From the NCBI RefSeq assembly GCF_016741935.1, contig NZ_JAERRG010000001.1, forward strand, positions 496,001 to 560,000: 64,000 nucleotides of DNA, given 5' to 3'. Under the pieces are notes generated by a model that searched no databases, was not told the origin of the DNA, and saw nothing but the letters and a program-made list of their open reading frames with translations. This document shows, in pieces, positions 53,155 through 62,267 of the stretch. A program made the position numbers and the translations under genes. Origin of the DNA: Streptomyces endocoffeicus. Lineage in GTDB: Bacteria > Actinomycetota > Actinomycetes > Streptomycetales > Streptomycetaceae. Positions within the stretch are counted from its first letter, which is position 1. Each line of letters starts with the position of its first letter.

Positions 53155-53939
53155 CCGCGCGCCCACCGTTCCCCGGCGCGGAGCTCAACCGGCTCACCGA
53201 CCGGCAGACCGCGCGGATCCGGCTCTACTGCGTACCGCCGTCCGGCACCGGATCGGAGTTCTTCCTGCCCTGGGTCGCCGCGTTCTCCGAACTGTTCGAC
53301 CTGGTGGCGGTCGATCTGCCGGGCCGCGGCACCCGCGCCGGAGAGCCGTCGATCACCGATATCGGCTGGGCCGCCACGGGCATCGCGGAGGCGATCGCCG
53401 CGGATCTGCGGCACCGGCCGCCCGCCGACGGCTTCTACGCCGTCTTCGGGCACAGCTTCGGGGCGCTGCTCGCGTTCGAGGCCACCCACCGGCTCCGGTC
53501 GGATTCGCGCACCGAACCGGACCTGCTCGCGCTGTCCGCCGTGCCGCCCCCGAACCGCGACGGCCTCGACGACCACATCGCGCGCAACCTCGGCGCCGGG
53601 ATCGCCGTCATCACCGAGATCATGGGCTGGGAGCAGCCGACCGACGACGCGCTCACCCGGACCGTCTACACCCCGTTCCTCGCGGACGCGGTGGCGCTGC
53701 TGCAGCATACGTGGCGGGCATGGCCGCCACTGGGCGCGCGGCTGAGCGTCTTCGGCGGACTCGACGACCCGATGGTCGACCCGGAGTCGCTGCCCGAGTG
53801 GGGCGCCTGTACGACGGCCGACGCCCGGGTCCACCGCTTTCCCGGTGGCCACCACTATCTGCGCACCCAAGTGGCGGAGGTGGTCGGTCGGCTGACGGAC
53901 GATCTGCTGGCCGCGTACCGGAGTCCGGCAGCCGGCTAG
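53151..53939 (+). CDS. type II thioesterase
   Basis: 262 residues: alpha/beta hydrolase of the GrsT/RifR type. LYCVPPSGTGSEFF gives the oxyanion-side loop, GHSFGA the nucleophile Ser102, and PGGHHYL the catalytic His near 234; an Asp lies in the GGLDDPMVDP loop. ATG 53151 overlaps the PKS stop, so both are translated together. It may release the chain from the iterative PKS, or remove wrong acyl groups from its ACP. The stop TAG lies within the palindromic element at 53936-54104. Confidence 0.87.
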   Translation: MTARPPFPGAELNRLTDRQTARIRLYCVPPSGTGSEFFLPWVAAFSELFDLVAVDLPGRGTRAGEPSITDIGWAATGIAEAIAADLRHRPPADGFYAVFGHSFGALLAFEATHRLRSDSRTEPDLLALSAVPPPNRDGLDDHIARNLGAGIAVITEIMGWEQPTDDALTRTVYTPFLADAVALLQHTWRAWPPLGARLSVFGGLDDPMVDPESLPEWGACTTADARVHRFPGGHHYLRTQVAEVVGRLTDDLLAAYRSPAAG

Positions 53940-54104
53940 GGTCCTTCTGACGGATCTCCGTGGAGGAAGGAGCGGTGTCCGGTGCGTGCTCTCGGCGTGC
54001 CGCGCGGAGGCCCTCGTAGCGGAGCTACTTGGGTTTTCGTGCGGTGCGGCGAGAGTGCGTGCCGGGCGTCGCGACGCCGCGGAGATCCGTCAGAAGGACC
54101 CTAG
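53936..54104. mobile_element. 169-bp palindromic element (MITE-like or bidirectional terminator)
   Basis: Perfect 25-bp inverted arms (53936-53960 and 54080-54104; left arm begins CTAGGGTCCTTCTGACGGAT). Inner segments pair imperfectly and a small GTAGC-GGA-GCTAC hairpin lies at the centre, so nearly the whole element folds on itself. The left arm carries the stop TAG of the thioesterase gene (53937-53939) and the right arm that of the permease gene (54101-54103). No transposase is encoded. It may be a MITE that inserted and gave both genes new ends, or a long terminator. Confidence 0.75.
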
Positions 54105-55636
54105 GCCCCCAGGGTGCGCGGTTCGGGATCCTCGGTGTCGGCCAGGTCGTCCAGGGTGTCGAGGTCGTCCAGGGTGTCCAGAGTGTCCAGGTCCACGGAC
54201 CCTCCGGGCATCACCTGGCGGGTGCGCCGGTAGCCGTAGGCGCCGTAGATGACCAGCCCGGCAACGAGCCACGCCCCCAGCCGCACCCAGGTCTCCCACT
54301 GCAGGAACGACATCAGCCAGCCGGAGAAGATGATGCCGAGGACGGGCACCACCGGCATCCCGGGGCATCGGAACGCGCGCTTGAGGTGCGGCTTCCGGTA
54401 GCGCAGGATCAGCACCGACGCGCAGACCACCATGAAGGCCAGCAGGACTCCGATGTTGGTCAGTTCCGCCACCGCGTTGATGGGCAGCACGCCCGCGAGC
54501 ACGGCGGAGACGATGCCGATGATCCAGGTGGCACGGTGCGGCACCTTGCGCTTGGGGTGGATGGCGCCGAACCACGCCGGCATGAGTCCGTCCCGGCTGA
54601 GCGCGTACCACAGGCGCGAGGCGCCCATCATGAAGGAGAACGTCACGGTGACGATGCCGATGACCGCTCCGACGGCGATGACGTTGGCCAGCCCGTTCAG
54701 CCCCACGCCGGCGAAGGCGCTGGAGATGCCGCTGTTCGGGTTGAGCTCGCTGTAGTGCTGGATGCCGGTGAGCACGACGCACACCAGCACGTACAGGACC
54801 ATGGAGATGCCCAGCGACAGCATCATGGCCTTGGGCAGCTTGTCGCGGGCCTCCACCGACTCCTCGGCGGCGGTGCTCAGCGCGTCGTAGCCGAAGACGG
54901 CGAAGAAGACGGTGGCGGCGCCGGTGAAGGCCCCGCCGAGTCCGAAGGGCGCGAACGGGGTGAGATTCCCGCTGTCGACCTTGGTGAAGCCCACCACGAT
55001 CACCACGAGAACGATGGCGATCTTGACGATGGTCAGCACGGTCTCGACGCGGGCCGAGGTACGGGTGCCACGGGTCAGCAGCCAGGCGACGGCCAGACAG
55101 ATCGCCACGGCCAGCAGGTCGATCCGATGGCCGGTACCGGTGCCGGGAGCCCCCAGTGCCCAGGTGGGCAGGTGGATGCCGACGGCGTCCAGGAGGAAGC
55201 CGAGGTAGCCGGACATGCCGATCGCGACGACGGCCACGATGGCGGTGTACTCCAGGAGGAGGTCCCACCCCACGATCCAGCCCACGACCTCCCCGAGGAC
55301 CGCGGCGCAGTAGGTGTAGGAGGAGCCCGCCTTCGGCACCATGCCGGCGAACTCCGCGTACGCGAAGGCCGCGCACAGCGACGCGGCTCCGGCGACCAGG
55401 AACGAGATCAGTACGGCGGGACCGGCGACATCCCTGGCGACGGCCGCCGCCAGGCTGAAGATGCCGGCTCCGATGATCGCGCCGACGCCGATCATCGTCA
55501 GCTGGGTGAGCCCGAGGGTGCGCACCATGCGCTCGCCCGCGAACTGCTCGGAGGGGAGGGTGCGTCGGAAGATCCCCTGGGGGCCTCTTCCCAGGAGGGC
55601 GGGAAGCCCGGGCTTGGGGGTGTGGTTGGGGGACAT
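54101..55636 (-). CDS. APC-family amino acid permease (cationic-amino-acid-transporter type)
   Basis: 511 residues with about 12-14 TM segments. GVGAIIGAGIFSLAA in TM1 and EFAGMVPKAGSSYTYCAAV are typical of APC/CAT permeases. The cytoplasmic tail is an acidic repeat (DLDTLDTLDDLDTLDDLADT). ATG 55636 has GGAG eight bases upstream. It stands beside lysine/pipecolate catabolic genes, so lysine or a related cationic amino acid is the probable substrate. The stop lies inside the palindromic element. Confidence 0.85.
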   Translation of the reverse strand: MSPNHTPKPGLPALLGRGPQGIFRRTLPSEQFAGERMVRTLGLTQLTMIGVGAIIGAGIFSLAAAVARDVAGPAVLISFLVAGAASLCAAFAYAEFAGMVPKAGSSYTYCAAVLGEVVGWIVGWDLLLEYTAIVAVVAIGMSGYLGFLLDAVGIHLPTWALGAPGTGTGHRIDLLAVAICLAVAWLLTRGTRTSARVETVLTIVKIAIVLVVIVVGFTKVDSGNLTPFAPFGLGGAFTGAATVFFAVFGYDALSTAAEESVEARDKLPKAMMLSLGISMVLYVLVCVVLTGIQHYSELNPNSGISSAFAGVGLNGLANVIAVGAVIGIVTVTFSFMMGASRLWYALSRDGLMPAWFGAIHPKRKVPHRATWIIGIVSAVLAGVLPINAVAELTNIGVLLAFMVVCASVLILRYRKPHLKRAFRCPGMPVVPVLGIIFSGWLMSFLQWETWVRLGAWLVAGLVIYGAYGYRRTRQVMPGGSVDLDTLDTLDDLDTLDDLADTEDPEPRTLGA

Positions 55637-55801
55637 GGCTGGCTCCATGGCAGACAAGCGGCAGCACGACGGGCCACCGACGTGGTGCGGGTCACCACTG
55701 GCCTGAAACCATCACCCAGGGTCCGCCGCGCCCGAAAGACGCAGCAGCGCGACAACTTGCGCCCCTGAGACCAAGAAAACCTGGGCCCTTTCGCGGCCTC
55801 G

Positions 55802-56776
55802 TCAGCGGGTGAGAAGCGTGTTCCCGCTGTGCTGCTGACCCCCGGGCGGCCGCCAGCCCGCCGAGGTTCGCAACACCTCCACCAGCACATCCACCAGCGC
55901 GGCCACCGTCGGCCGGTGCTCGGCGAAGGAGCGGCACACCACCACGATGTGGCGTTCCATCGTCTCGTGCAGCTCCAGGACATCGAGACAGGACGGGCGC
56001 AGCCGGAGCATCAGATCCGTCACCACGCTGACCCCGACACCGGCCTCGACCAGGGCCAGGGTGGCGGCCGTGTCCGTCACTTCGTGCAGCACCTGCGGTT
56101 CGAAACCGGCGCGGCGGCAGGCGGTGAGCACGGCGCGGCCGTAATAGCTGGCGACTGACGGCACGATCCATCCCAGGTCCCTGGTGTCGGCGAGCGAGAC
56201 CCTTTGCCGACCGGACCTGCCGGACTGACCGGACATGGTCCCGGTGGGTACCGCGAGCGAGAAGCGTTCCCGGGACAGCTCCCGCACCCGCAGGGACGGA
56301 TCCCGCGGGATGGGCACATCCGGGTAGTCCAGCCCCAGCGCCAGGTCCACGCTTCCACCGGCCACCGCGTCGTACACCTCGTCCACGTCCATGTCCCGGC
56401 TGCGCACGGTCACGCCGGGGTGCGTCTCGCGCACCTGCCGCAGGGCGGGCGGCAGGATCTCGGCGGCGGCCGTGGCGAAGAGCCCGATCCGCAGCGTCCC
56501 GGAGATCTCGTTCCGGGTGCGCTCCAGCGCTTCGACGGCCTCGGCCTCCGTGGTGAGGATGCGCTCGGCGTGCAGGGCCAGGGTCGCCCCGGCGTCGGTG
56601 AGTTCCACGCGGCGTCCCACCCGCCGCAGCAGTTGCATGCCGGTGGCCTTCTCCAGCGCGGTGATCTGCTGCGATACCCCACCGGGCGTGTATCCCAGGG
56701 CCTCCGCGACCGCGGTGATGGTGCCGCGTCTGGTCAGTTCCACCAGCGAACGCAGCTGCGCACTCGTCCAGTCCAT
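55802..56776 (-). CDS. LysR-family regulator of lysine-type catabolism (ArgP/LysG-like)
   Basis: 324 residues: HTH at 7-65 (AQLRSLVELTRRGTITAVAEALGYTPGGVSQQITALE), effector domain from 92 (LRIGLFATAAAEILPPALRQVRE). It is divergent from the FAD oxidase gene (start 56948) and would control the catabolic operon and perhaps the permease. A ligand such as lysine or pipecolate is inferred from context. Confidence 0.85.
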   Translation of the reverse strand: MDWTSAQLRSLVELTRRGTITAVAEALGYTPGGVSQQITALEKATGMQLLRRVGRRVELTDAGATLALHAERILTTEAEAVEALERTRNEISGTLRIGLFATAAAEILPPALRQVRETHPGVTVRSRDMDVDEVYDAVAGGSVDLALGLDYPDVPIPRDPSLRVRELSRERFSLAVPTGTMSGQSGRSGRQRVSLADTRDLGWIVPSVASYYGRAVLTACRRAGFEPQVLHEVTDTAATLALVEAGVGVSVVTDLMLRLRPSCLDVLELHETMERHIVVVCRSFAEHRPTVAALVDVLVEVLRTSAGWRPPGGQQHSGNTLLTR

Positions 56777-56947
56777 ATAGGGATCCTAAAAGATCAGAAG
56801 CATGGACCGTTGATAGACGTCAACGTTTGTGTGCTGCACGATGACGCGGAGATAGCTGATCGGCATCGCTCTGTCCTGACACCCCTGCCGCCCCGGGCGT
56901 GGCCCCGTCCTCGTCCGGCGAGGTGGCCTCTGGAAGGGAGTCGTCTG

Positions 56948-58120
56948 TTGTCCGCCTCCGCCTTCCGCACCGTTCCCGCCTCCGCCGATGTCGTGATCGT
57001 CGGTGGCGGCGTGATGGGTGCGAGCACCGCGTTTCACCTCGCCGAGGCCGGGGTGACGAACATCGTCGTCGTCGAGCGCGGCGACCTCGGCCGCGGCAGT
57101 TCGGGCAAACCGATCGGCGGCGTGCGCGCCCAGTTCTCCGATCCGCTCAACATCGAGCTGGGCAGCCGCAGCCTGCGTGCCTACCGGGAGTTCCGCTACC
57201 GGCCCGGCGCCGACATCCGGCTCGACACCGTCGGCTACCTCTTCCTGCTCGACAGCGCACAGCAGGCGAGCGACTTCGAGGCCGGGGTGCGGCTCCAGAA
57301 CACCCTGGGCGTGCCGAGCCGCATGATCGGCCCCGACGAGGCCCAGCGCCTGTGTCCCTACCTCAGCACCGACGGCCTCGTCGCCGCCGCGTACTCCCCC
57401 GCCGACGGACACGCCCGCCCCGGTCTTGTCGTCCAGGGGTACGCCAGGGCGGCGGCCCGGGCCGGTGTCACCATCGCCACCCACACCGCGGTGTCCGGCC
57501 TCGACACGGCCGGGGACCGGGTCGTCGGTGTGCACACCAGCCACGGCCGCATCGCGTGCTCGACCGTGATCTGCGCGGCGGGGGCCTGGTCGGCGCGGAT
57601 CGGGGAGATGGCCGGCGTCAATCTCCCGGTCCGGCCGGTGAAGCGGCAGCTGGCGTTCACCGCGCCGATCACACCGCCCGCCCCGCGCATCCCGTTCACC
57701 ATCGACTTCTCCTCGACCGCCTACTTCCACAACAGCGAGGACGGTCTGCTGCTGGGGATGGCCGACCCCGGCCAGGAGGACGGTTTCGACACCACCTGGA
57801 CCCCGGAGTGGCTGGAGCTGTTCCGCACCGTCGCCCGCCACCGCGCCCCGGCCCTGGCCGGCCTGGCGACCGCGGGCGGATGGGCCGGTCTGTACGAGGT
57901 CACACCGGACCACAACGCGCTGATCGGCCGCTCCGGCGAGCTGCCCAACTTCCTCTACGCGGCCGGGTTTTCCGGCCACGGCTTCCTCCAGGCACCCGCG
58001 GTCGGCGAGGTCGTGCGCGATCTGTACCTGGAGCGGGAGCCGTTCACCGACATCTCCCCGCTCAGCGCCGACCGGTTCCACCACGGCGCCGAGACCCGCC
58101 CCGAAGCACATGTGGTGTGA
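56948..58120 (+). CDS. FAD-dependent amino acid/amine oxidase (DAO family; L-pipecolate oxidase-like)
   Basis: 390 residues: GxGxxG dinucleotide motif DVVIVGGGVMGASTAFHLAE near 14-35, VVVERGDLGRGSSG, and C-terminal GWAGLYEVTPDHNALIG with GFSGHGF, the sarcosine-oxidase/DAO pattern. TTG 56948 has GGAAGGGAG seven bases upstream. With hglS-like and ALDH7 genes behind it, oxidation of L-pipecolate or a related imino acid is the simplest reading; the AmaA role is not proven. Confidence 0.8.
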   Translation: MSASAFRTVPASADVVIVGGGVMGASTAFHLAEAGVTNIVVVERGDLGRGSSGKPIGGVRAQFSDPLNIELGSRSLRAYREFRYRPGADIRLDTVGYLFLLDSAQQASDFEAGVRLQNTLGVPSRMIGPDEAQRLCPYLSTDGLVAAAYSPADGHARPGLVVQGYARAAARAGVTIATHTAVSGLDTAGDRVVGVHTSHGRIACSTVICAAGAWSARIGEMAGVNLPVRPVKRQLAFTAPITPPAPRIPFTIDFSSTAYFHNSEDGLLLGMADPGQEDGFDTTWTPEWLELFRTVARHRAPALAGLATAGGWAGLYEVTPDHNALIGRSGELPNFLYAAGFSGHGFLQAPAVGEVVRDLYLEREPFTDISPLSADRFHHGAETRPEAHVV

Positions 58121-58149
58121 ACCGTGAACCCCGATCGAAAGGCCGACCC

Positions 58150-59547
58150 ATGTCAACGCTCAGCCAATGGCAGCTGAGGGCCGCGTTCGCGGCGCGGCTG
58201 TCGGAGATGTACGGGCAGGAGGTTCCCGCCTACACCACGCTCGTGGACGTCTCGCGCGAGGTCAACGAGGACGTCCTGCGCGCGCGGGGAGCCGATGCGA
58301 CACGTCTCGGGTCCATCAGCCGGGTGACCGCCGAGCGGCACGGGGCCATCCGGGTCGGCACGCCACGGGAGTTGGGGCAAGTGGCCCGGATCTTCGGCGC
58401 CCTCGGCATGCACCCGGTGGGCTTCTACGACCTGCGGGAGGCCGCGGCCAGCGCCGTCCCCGTCGTCTCCACCGCCTTCCGGCCGGTGGACGGCGAGGAA
58501 CTGGCACGCAATCCCTTCCGGGTGTTCACCTCCATGCTCACCCCGGCCGACCCCCGATTCTTCGACGCCGAGCTGCGCTCGCGCCTGGAAGCCTTCCTCG
58601 CGGACCGCGAACTCTTTCCCCCCGAGCTGCTGGCGCTGGCCGACCGTGCCACCGCCGAGCGGGAGCTGCCCCAGGAGGAGGCCGAGCGGTTTCTGCACCT
58701 CGCCGTGGGGGCGTTCGAGCTGTCCGCCGAGCCGGTCGACAAGAGCTGGTACGAGACCCTGGAGCGGATCTCCGCCGTGGCCGCGGACATCGGCGGTGTG
58801 CGCAGCACCCACATCAACCACCTCACCCCGCGCGTCCTCGACATCGACGAGCTCTACCGGCGCATGACCGACCGCGGCATCGAGATGATCGACACCATCC
58901 AGGGCCCGCCGGCCTGGCAGGGCCCCGATGTGCTGCTGCGGCAGACCTCCTTCCGGGCCCTGGCCGAACCCCGCGCGATGCGCACCCCGGACGGCGGTGT
59001 CATCAGCGGCGCCCTGCGGGTCCGCTTCGGTGAGGTCGAGGCCCGCGGCATCGCCCTCACCCGCGAGGGCCGCGCCCGCTACGACGAACTCCTCGGCCGC
59101 GTGGACGAGCAGGCGTCCCAGAACCCCTCGGCCTCCCGGGGTGAGATCGCCCGCGCCGTATGGGAGCGGCACCTGCCCGGCAGCGAACAGGAACTCGCCG
59201 CCAAGGGACTGGCCTACTTCACCTACCACCGCCACCCCGACCGGCCCCGCGACGGCGGCAGGCCGCCCACCGGCGTCGGCGAACTGCTGCGGCAGGGCTG
59301 GGTGCGGGCCGAGCCCATCGTCTACGAGGACTTCCTGCCCCGCTCCGCGGCCGGGATCTTCCAGTCCAACCTCAGCGGCGCGGGCACCCGCCACTGCGAC
59401 CAGCAGGGCACGGCGTACGACGCGGACTGGCTCTCCGGCGCCATCGGCCGCGACGTCCTGGACCCCTTCGCCCTCTACGCGCGGCAGCAGAACGCCTCCC
59501 TCGCACACGTCGCCCATGAGCTGGGCCTCACCGGCACCCCCAGCTGA
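58150..59547 (+). CDS. 2-oxoadipate dioxygenase/decarboxylase (HglS/YdcJ, DUF1338)
   Basis: 465 residues of the DUF1338/HglS family: QWQLRAAFAARLSEMYGQEVPAYTTLVDVSREVN start, HPVGFYDLREA, STAFRPVDGEELARNPFRVF, HINHLTPRVLDIDELY and NLSGAGTRHCDQQGTAYD. HglS converts 2-oxoadipate to D-2-hydroxyglutarate with O2, bridging lysine catabolism to central metabolism. It lies 29 bp behind the FAD oxidase and 23 bp before the ALDH7 gene, one operon. Confidence 0.9.
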   Translation: MSTLSQWQLRAAFAARLSEMYGQEVPAYTTLVDVSREVNEDVLRARGADATRLGSISRVTAERHGAIRVGTPRELGQVARIFGALGMHPVGFYDLREAAASAVPVVSTAFRPVDGEELARNPFRVFTSMLTPADPRFFDAELRSRLEAFLADRELFPPELLALADRATAERELPQEEAERFLHLAVGAFELSAEPVDKSWYETLERISAVAADIGGVRSTHINHLTPRVLDIDELYRRMTDRGIEMIDTIQGPPAWQGPDVLLRQTSFRALAEPRAMRTPDGGVISGALRVRFGEVEARGIALTREGRARYDELLGRVDEQASQNPSASRGEIARAVWERHLPGSEQELAAKGLAYFTYHRHPDRPRDGGRPPTGVGELLRQGWVRAEPIVYEDFLPRSAAGIFQSNLSGAGTRHCDQQGTAYDADWLSGAIGRDVLDPFALYARQQNASLAHVAHELGLTGTPS

Positions 59548-59570
59548 CCCCTCACTCCCGGAGGACCGCC

Positions 59571-61100
59571 ATGACCAGCACCGCACTGCCCACCACTGAG
59601 GACCTGCGCGCCCGCGCCCGTACCGCCCTCGACAACATCGGCGTCGATGTGGCCGAGGGCGGCGACTTCTCCGCCCGCACGCCCCTCACCGGCGAGAACC
59701 TCTTCGGGCTCACGGCCGCCACCGACGCCGACACCGAAGACGCCATCGCGGCGTCCCGTACGGCCTTCCTCACCTGGCGCACCACGCCCGCGCCGCGCCG
59801 TGGTGAACTCGTGCGCCGCCTCGGTGAGTTGCTGCGCGCGCACAAGAGCGACCTGGCCGACCTCGTCACCATCGAGGCGGGCAAGATCCGCTCCGAGGCG
59901 CTCGGCGAGATCCAGGAGATGATCGATATCTGCGACTTCGCGGTCGGCCTGTCCCGGCAGCTGTACGGCCGTACGATCGCCTCCGAACGCCCCGGCCACC
60001 GGCTGGCCGAGACCTGGCATCCGCTCGGCGTGGTGGGCGTCATCTCCGCCTTCAACTTCCCCGCCGCCGTGTGGTCGTGGAACACCGCCGTCGCCCTCGT
60101 CTGCGGCGACACCGTGATCTGGAAGCCCTCGGAGCTCACCCCGCTGATCTCCCTGGCCTGCGACCACCTGCTCGGCCGGGCCGCCGGCGAGGTCGGCGCG
60201 GACCGCGACGTACACCGTCTCCTGCTCGGCGACCGCGCGGTCGGTGAGAAGCTCGTCGACGATCCGCGCGTCGCGCTCGTCAGCGCGACCGGCTCCACCC
60301 GCATGGGCCGCGAGGTCGGCCCCCGCGTCGCCGCCCGCTTCGGCCGCAGCCTGCTGGAACTCGGCGGCAACAACGCGGCGATCGTCGCCCCGTCCGCCGA
60401 TCTCGACCTCGCCATCCAGGGCATCGTCTTCGCCGCGGCGGGCACCGCGGGCCAGCGCTGTACGACGCTGCGCCGCCTCATCGTCCACCGCGACATCGCG
60501 GACACCCTCGTCCAGCGGCTGACCGCCGCCTACGGCAAGCTCCCCATCGGCAATCCGTTCGAGGACACCACGCTGGTCGGCCCGCTCGTCTCCGCCGCGG
60601 CCCTCGACTCCATGAACAGCGCCCTCACCCGCGTCCAGGCCCAAGGCGGCAAGGTCCTGGCGGGCGGCAACCGGCGCCTGGCCGGGGCCGCCCCCGCGGC
60701 CGCCTATGTCGAGCCGGTCCTCGTCCGCGTCGACGCGCAGACGGACGTCGTACGGGAGGAGACCTTCGCCCCGATCCTGTACGTCCTCATCTACGACACC
60801 CTCGAGGAGGCGATCGCGCTGCACAACGACGTCCCCCAGGGCCTGTCGTCCAGCATCTTCACCCGCGACCAGCGGGAAGCCGAGATCTTCCTGTCCGCCG
60901 CGGGCTCCGACTGCGGCATCGCCAACGTCAACATCGGCACCTCCGGAGCCGAGATCGGCGGTGCCTTCGGCGGCGAGAAGGACACCGGTGGCGGCCGGGA
61001 GTCCGGATCCGACGCCTGGAAGGCGTATATGCGCTCGGCCACCAACACCATCAACTACTCCAGCGAACTCTCCCTCGCCCAGGGTGTCAGCTTCCTCTGA
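59571..61100 (+). CDS. ALDH7-type aldehyde dehydrogenase (L-piperidine-6-carboxylate/alpha-aminoadipate semialdehyde dehydrogenase-like)
   Basis: 509 residues. Catalytic Cys297 (GTAGQRCTTLRR) and Glu263 (LLELGGNNA) are in place, with SATGSTRMGREV and a C-terminal GEKDTGGGRESGSDAWKAYMRSATNTINYS typical of ALDH7 (antiquitin/AmaB). Family members oxidise alpha-aminoadipate semialdehyde to aminoadipate, the step between the oxidase and the transaminase that yields 2-oxoadipate. No transaminase is adjacent. It ends the operon and a hairpin follows. Confidence 0.9.
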   Translation: MTSTALPTTEDLRARARTALDNIGVDVAEGGDFSARTPLTGENLFGLTAATDADTEDAIAASRTAFLTWRTTPAPRRGELVRRLGELLRAHKSDLADLVTIEAGKIRSEALGEIQEMIDICDFAVGLSRQLYGRTIASERPGHRLAETWHPLGVVGVISAFNFPAAVWSWNTAVALVCGDTVIWKPSELTPLISLACDHLLGRAAGEVGADRDVHRLLLGDRAVGEKLVDDPRVALVSATGSTRMGREVGPRVAARFGRSLLELGGNNAAIVAPSADLDLAIQGIVFAAAGTAGQRCTTLRRLIVHRDIADTLVQRLTAAYGKLPIGNPFEDTTLVGPLVSAAALDSMNSALTRVQAQGGKVLAGGNRRLAGAAPAAAYVEPVLVRVDAQTDVVREETFAPILYVLIYDTLEEAIALHNDVPQGLSSSIFTRDQREAEIFLSAAGSDCGIANVNIGTSGAEIGGAFGGEKDTGGGRESGSDAWKAYMRSATNTINYSSELSLAQGVSFL

Positions 61101-61490
61101 TCAGACACCTCTCCCACTCATGCGCGGACGGCGGTCCGTCCTTCCCCCCGTGGAGGGCGGACCGCCGTCCTGGTGGGTGGTGAGGGCGGCGCGGGGTGGA
61201 CCGCGCCGCCCGACTTGCGGTACCGAGCCTGCCGACCCACCGCGGCCACCTGCCAGGGCCCGCGGCGCATTGCCGAGTTCGGGGGACGTCCCACGCGCTG
61301 ACCTGCGCGGATACCGCCCGCGAGGACGCACCGCCGGGACGCGCTGGGCCGGGATCCGCGGCGCACACCGGCCGAGAGGCGTGCGGCGGGGCAGGCCACG
61401 GAGAACCAAGAGGGCTTAAAGCGGCCGGACCAGAGCTCGCGGGAGGTGGATAATCCGGGCTCGCGGGACTCAATGCGTATGGGGTGGAAC
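61101..61490. other. 390-bp gap with terminator, no convincing gene
   Basis: Holds the hairpin at 61126-61170. Beyond it lies plain GC-rich sequence without recognisable domains and then the leader of the HTH gene. Long open frames on the minus strand here are composition artefacts. Confidence 0.5.
61126..61170 (+). terminator. intrinsic terminator-like hairpin after the ALDH7 gene
   Basis: 13-bp perfect stem GGACGGCGGTCCG / CGGACCGCCGTCC with a 19-base loop, 26 bp past the stop at 61100. Confidence 0.75.
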
Positions 61491-62267
61491 ATGTCGCGTT
61501 GGAGGCCATTACCGGATTCGCTCGACGACCGGGTCCGGCAGTTGGTTGTGCAGTTGCGCCGGTTGAAGGACCGTAGCGGGCTGGGACTGTCGTCGCTGGA
61601 GTCCAAGACCGGCTACAGCCGCTCCTCCTGGGAGCGCTACCTCAACGGGAAGGCCCTGCCGCCACGGCAGGCGGTGGAGGAACTGGCCCGGGTGGGCGGC
61701 GTCGAGCCGACCCGCCTGCTGGTGCTCCACGAGGTGGCCGAGGCCGCGTGGCGGGAGAGAGCGGCGGCGGACGTACCGACGGCGGACGGCCGGCGAGCGC
61801 CGGCGGACGCGCCGGAGCCGAGGGGCGTACGCCGTGGAGTGCTGATCGGCGTCTGCGCGGCCGTGGCGCTCGGCGCGCTGCTCGTCGGAGTGCTGATCGC
61901 CGCGCCCTGGAAGGACGGAGGGGACAGCGGGACGGACACGGCCGGGACCAAGCGCGGCGCGGCGGCCGGGGCCTCACACGGCACCTTCGCCTACCGGCCG
62001 GGGAAGACCTACCCCTGCGCCGTCGAGCGGGAGCACGGACGGAGCTACGCGGGCTACAGCACCACCCGCACCGCCGTCCTCTCCCAGCCGGGATGGGACG
62101 TCGTCGAAGCCCAGTGCCTCCTGCACCACCTGGGCCTCGATCCCGGCGGCGCCGACGGCGTCTACGGGGAGCACACCACTCGGGCCGTCAAACGACTGCA
62201 GAAGAGGTCCGGGCTGCCACCCGACGGCATCGTCGGCCCGCACACCTGGCAGGTGCTGCGACGATGA
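61491..62267 (+). CDS. XRE-type HTH protein with TM helix and peptidoglycan-binding domain
   Basis: 258 residues: cytoplasmic HTH near 10-70 (QLRRLKDRSGLGLSSLESKTGYSRSSWERYLNGKALPPRQAVEELA), one TM helix near 122-142 (GVLIGVCAAVALGALLVGVL), then an outer peptidoglycan_binding_1 domain near 195-258 (AQCLLHHLGLDPGGADGVYG, GLPPDGIVGPHTWQVL). Several in-frame ATGs lie at 61473-61491; ATG 61491 is used. The stop overlaps the next gene's ATG. It could couple cell-wall state to transcription, like an anchored one-component sensor. Confidence 0.82.
   Translation: MSRWRPLPDSLDDRVRQLVVQLRRLKDRSGLGLSSLESKTGYSRSSWERYLNGKALPPRQAVEELARVGGVEPTRLLVLHEVAEAAWRERAAADVPTADGRRAPADAPEPRGVRRGVLIGVCAAVALGALLVGVLIAAPWKDGGDSGTDTAGTKRGAAAGASHGTFAYRPGKTYPCAVEREHGRSYAGYSTTRTAVLSQPGWDVVEAQCLLHHLGLDPGGADGVYGEHTTRAVKRLQKRSGLPPDGIVGPHTWQVLRR

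Noticed and set aside
45859..53166. 2435-codon open frame antisense to the PKS
   Set aside because: Its sequence is Gly/Arg/His-rich with no domains, as expected for the mirror frame of very GC-rich coding DNA; the plus strand has a complete PKS.
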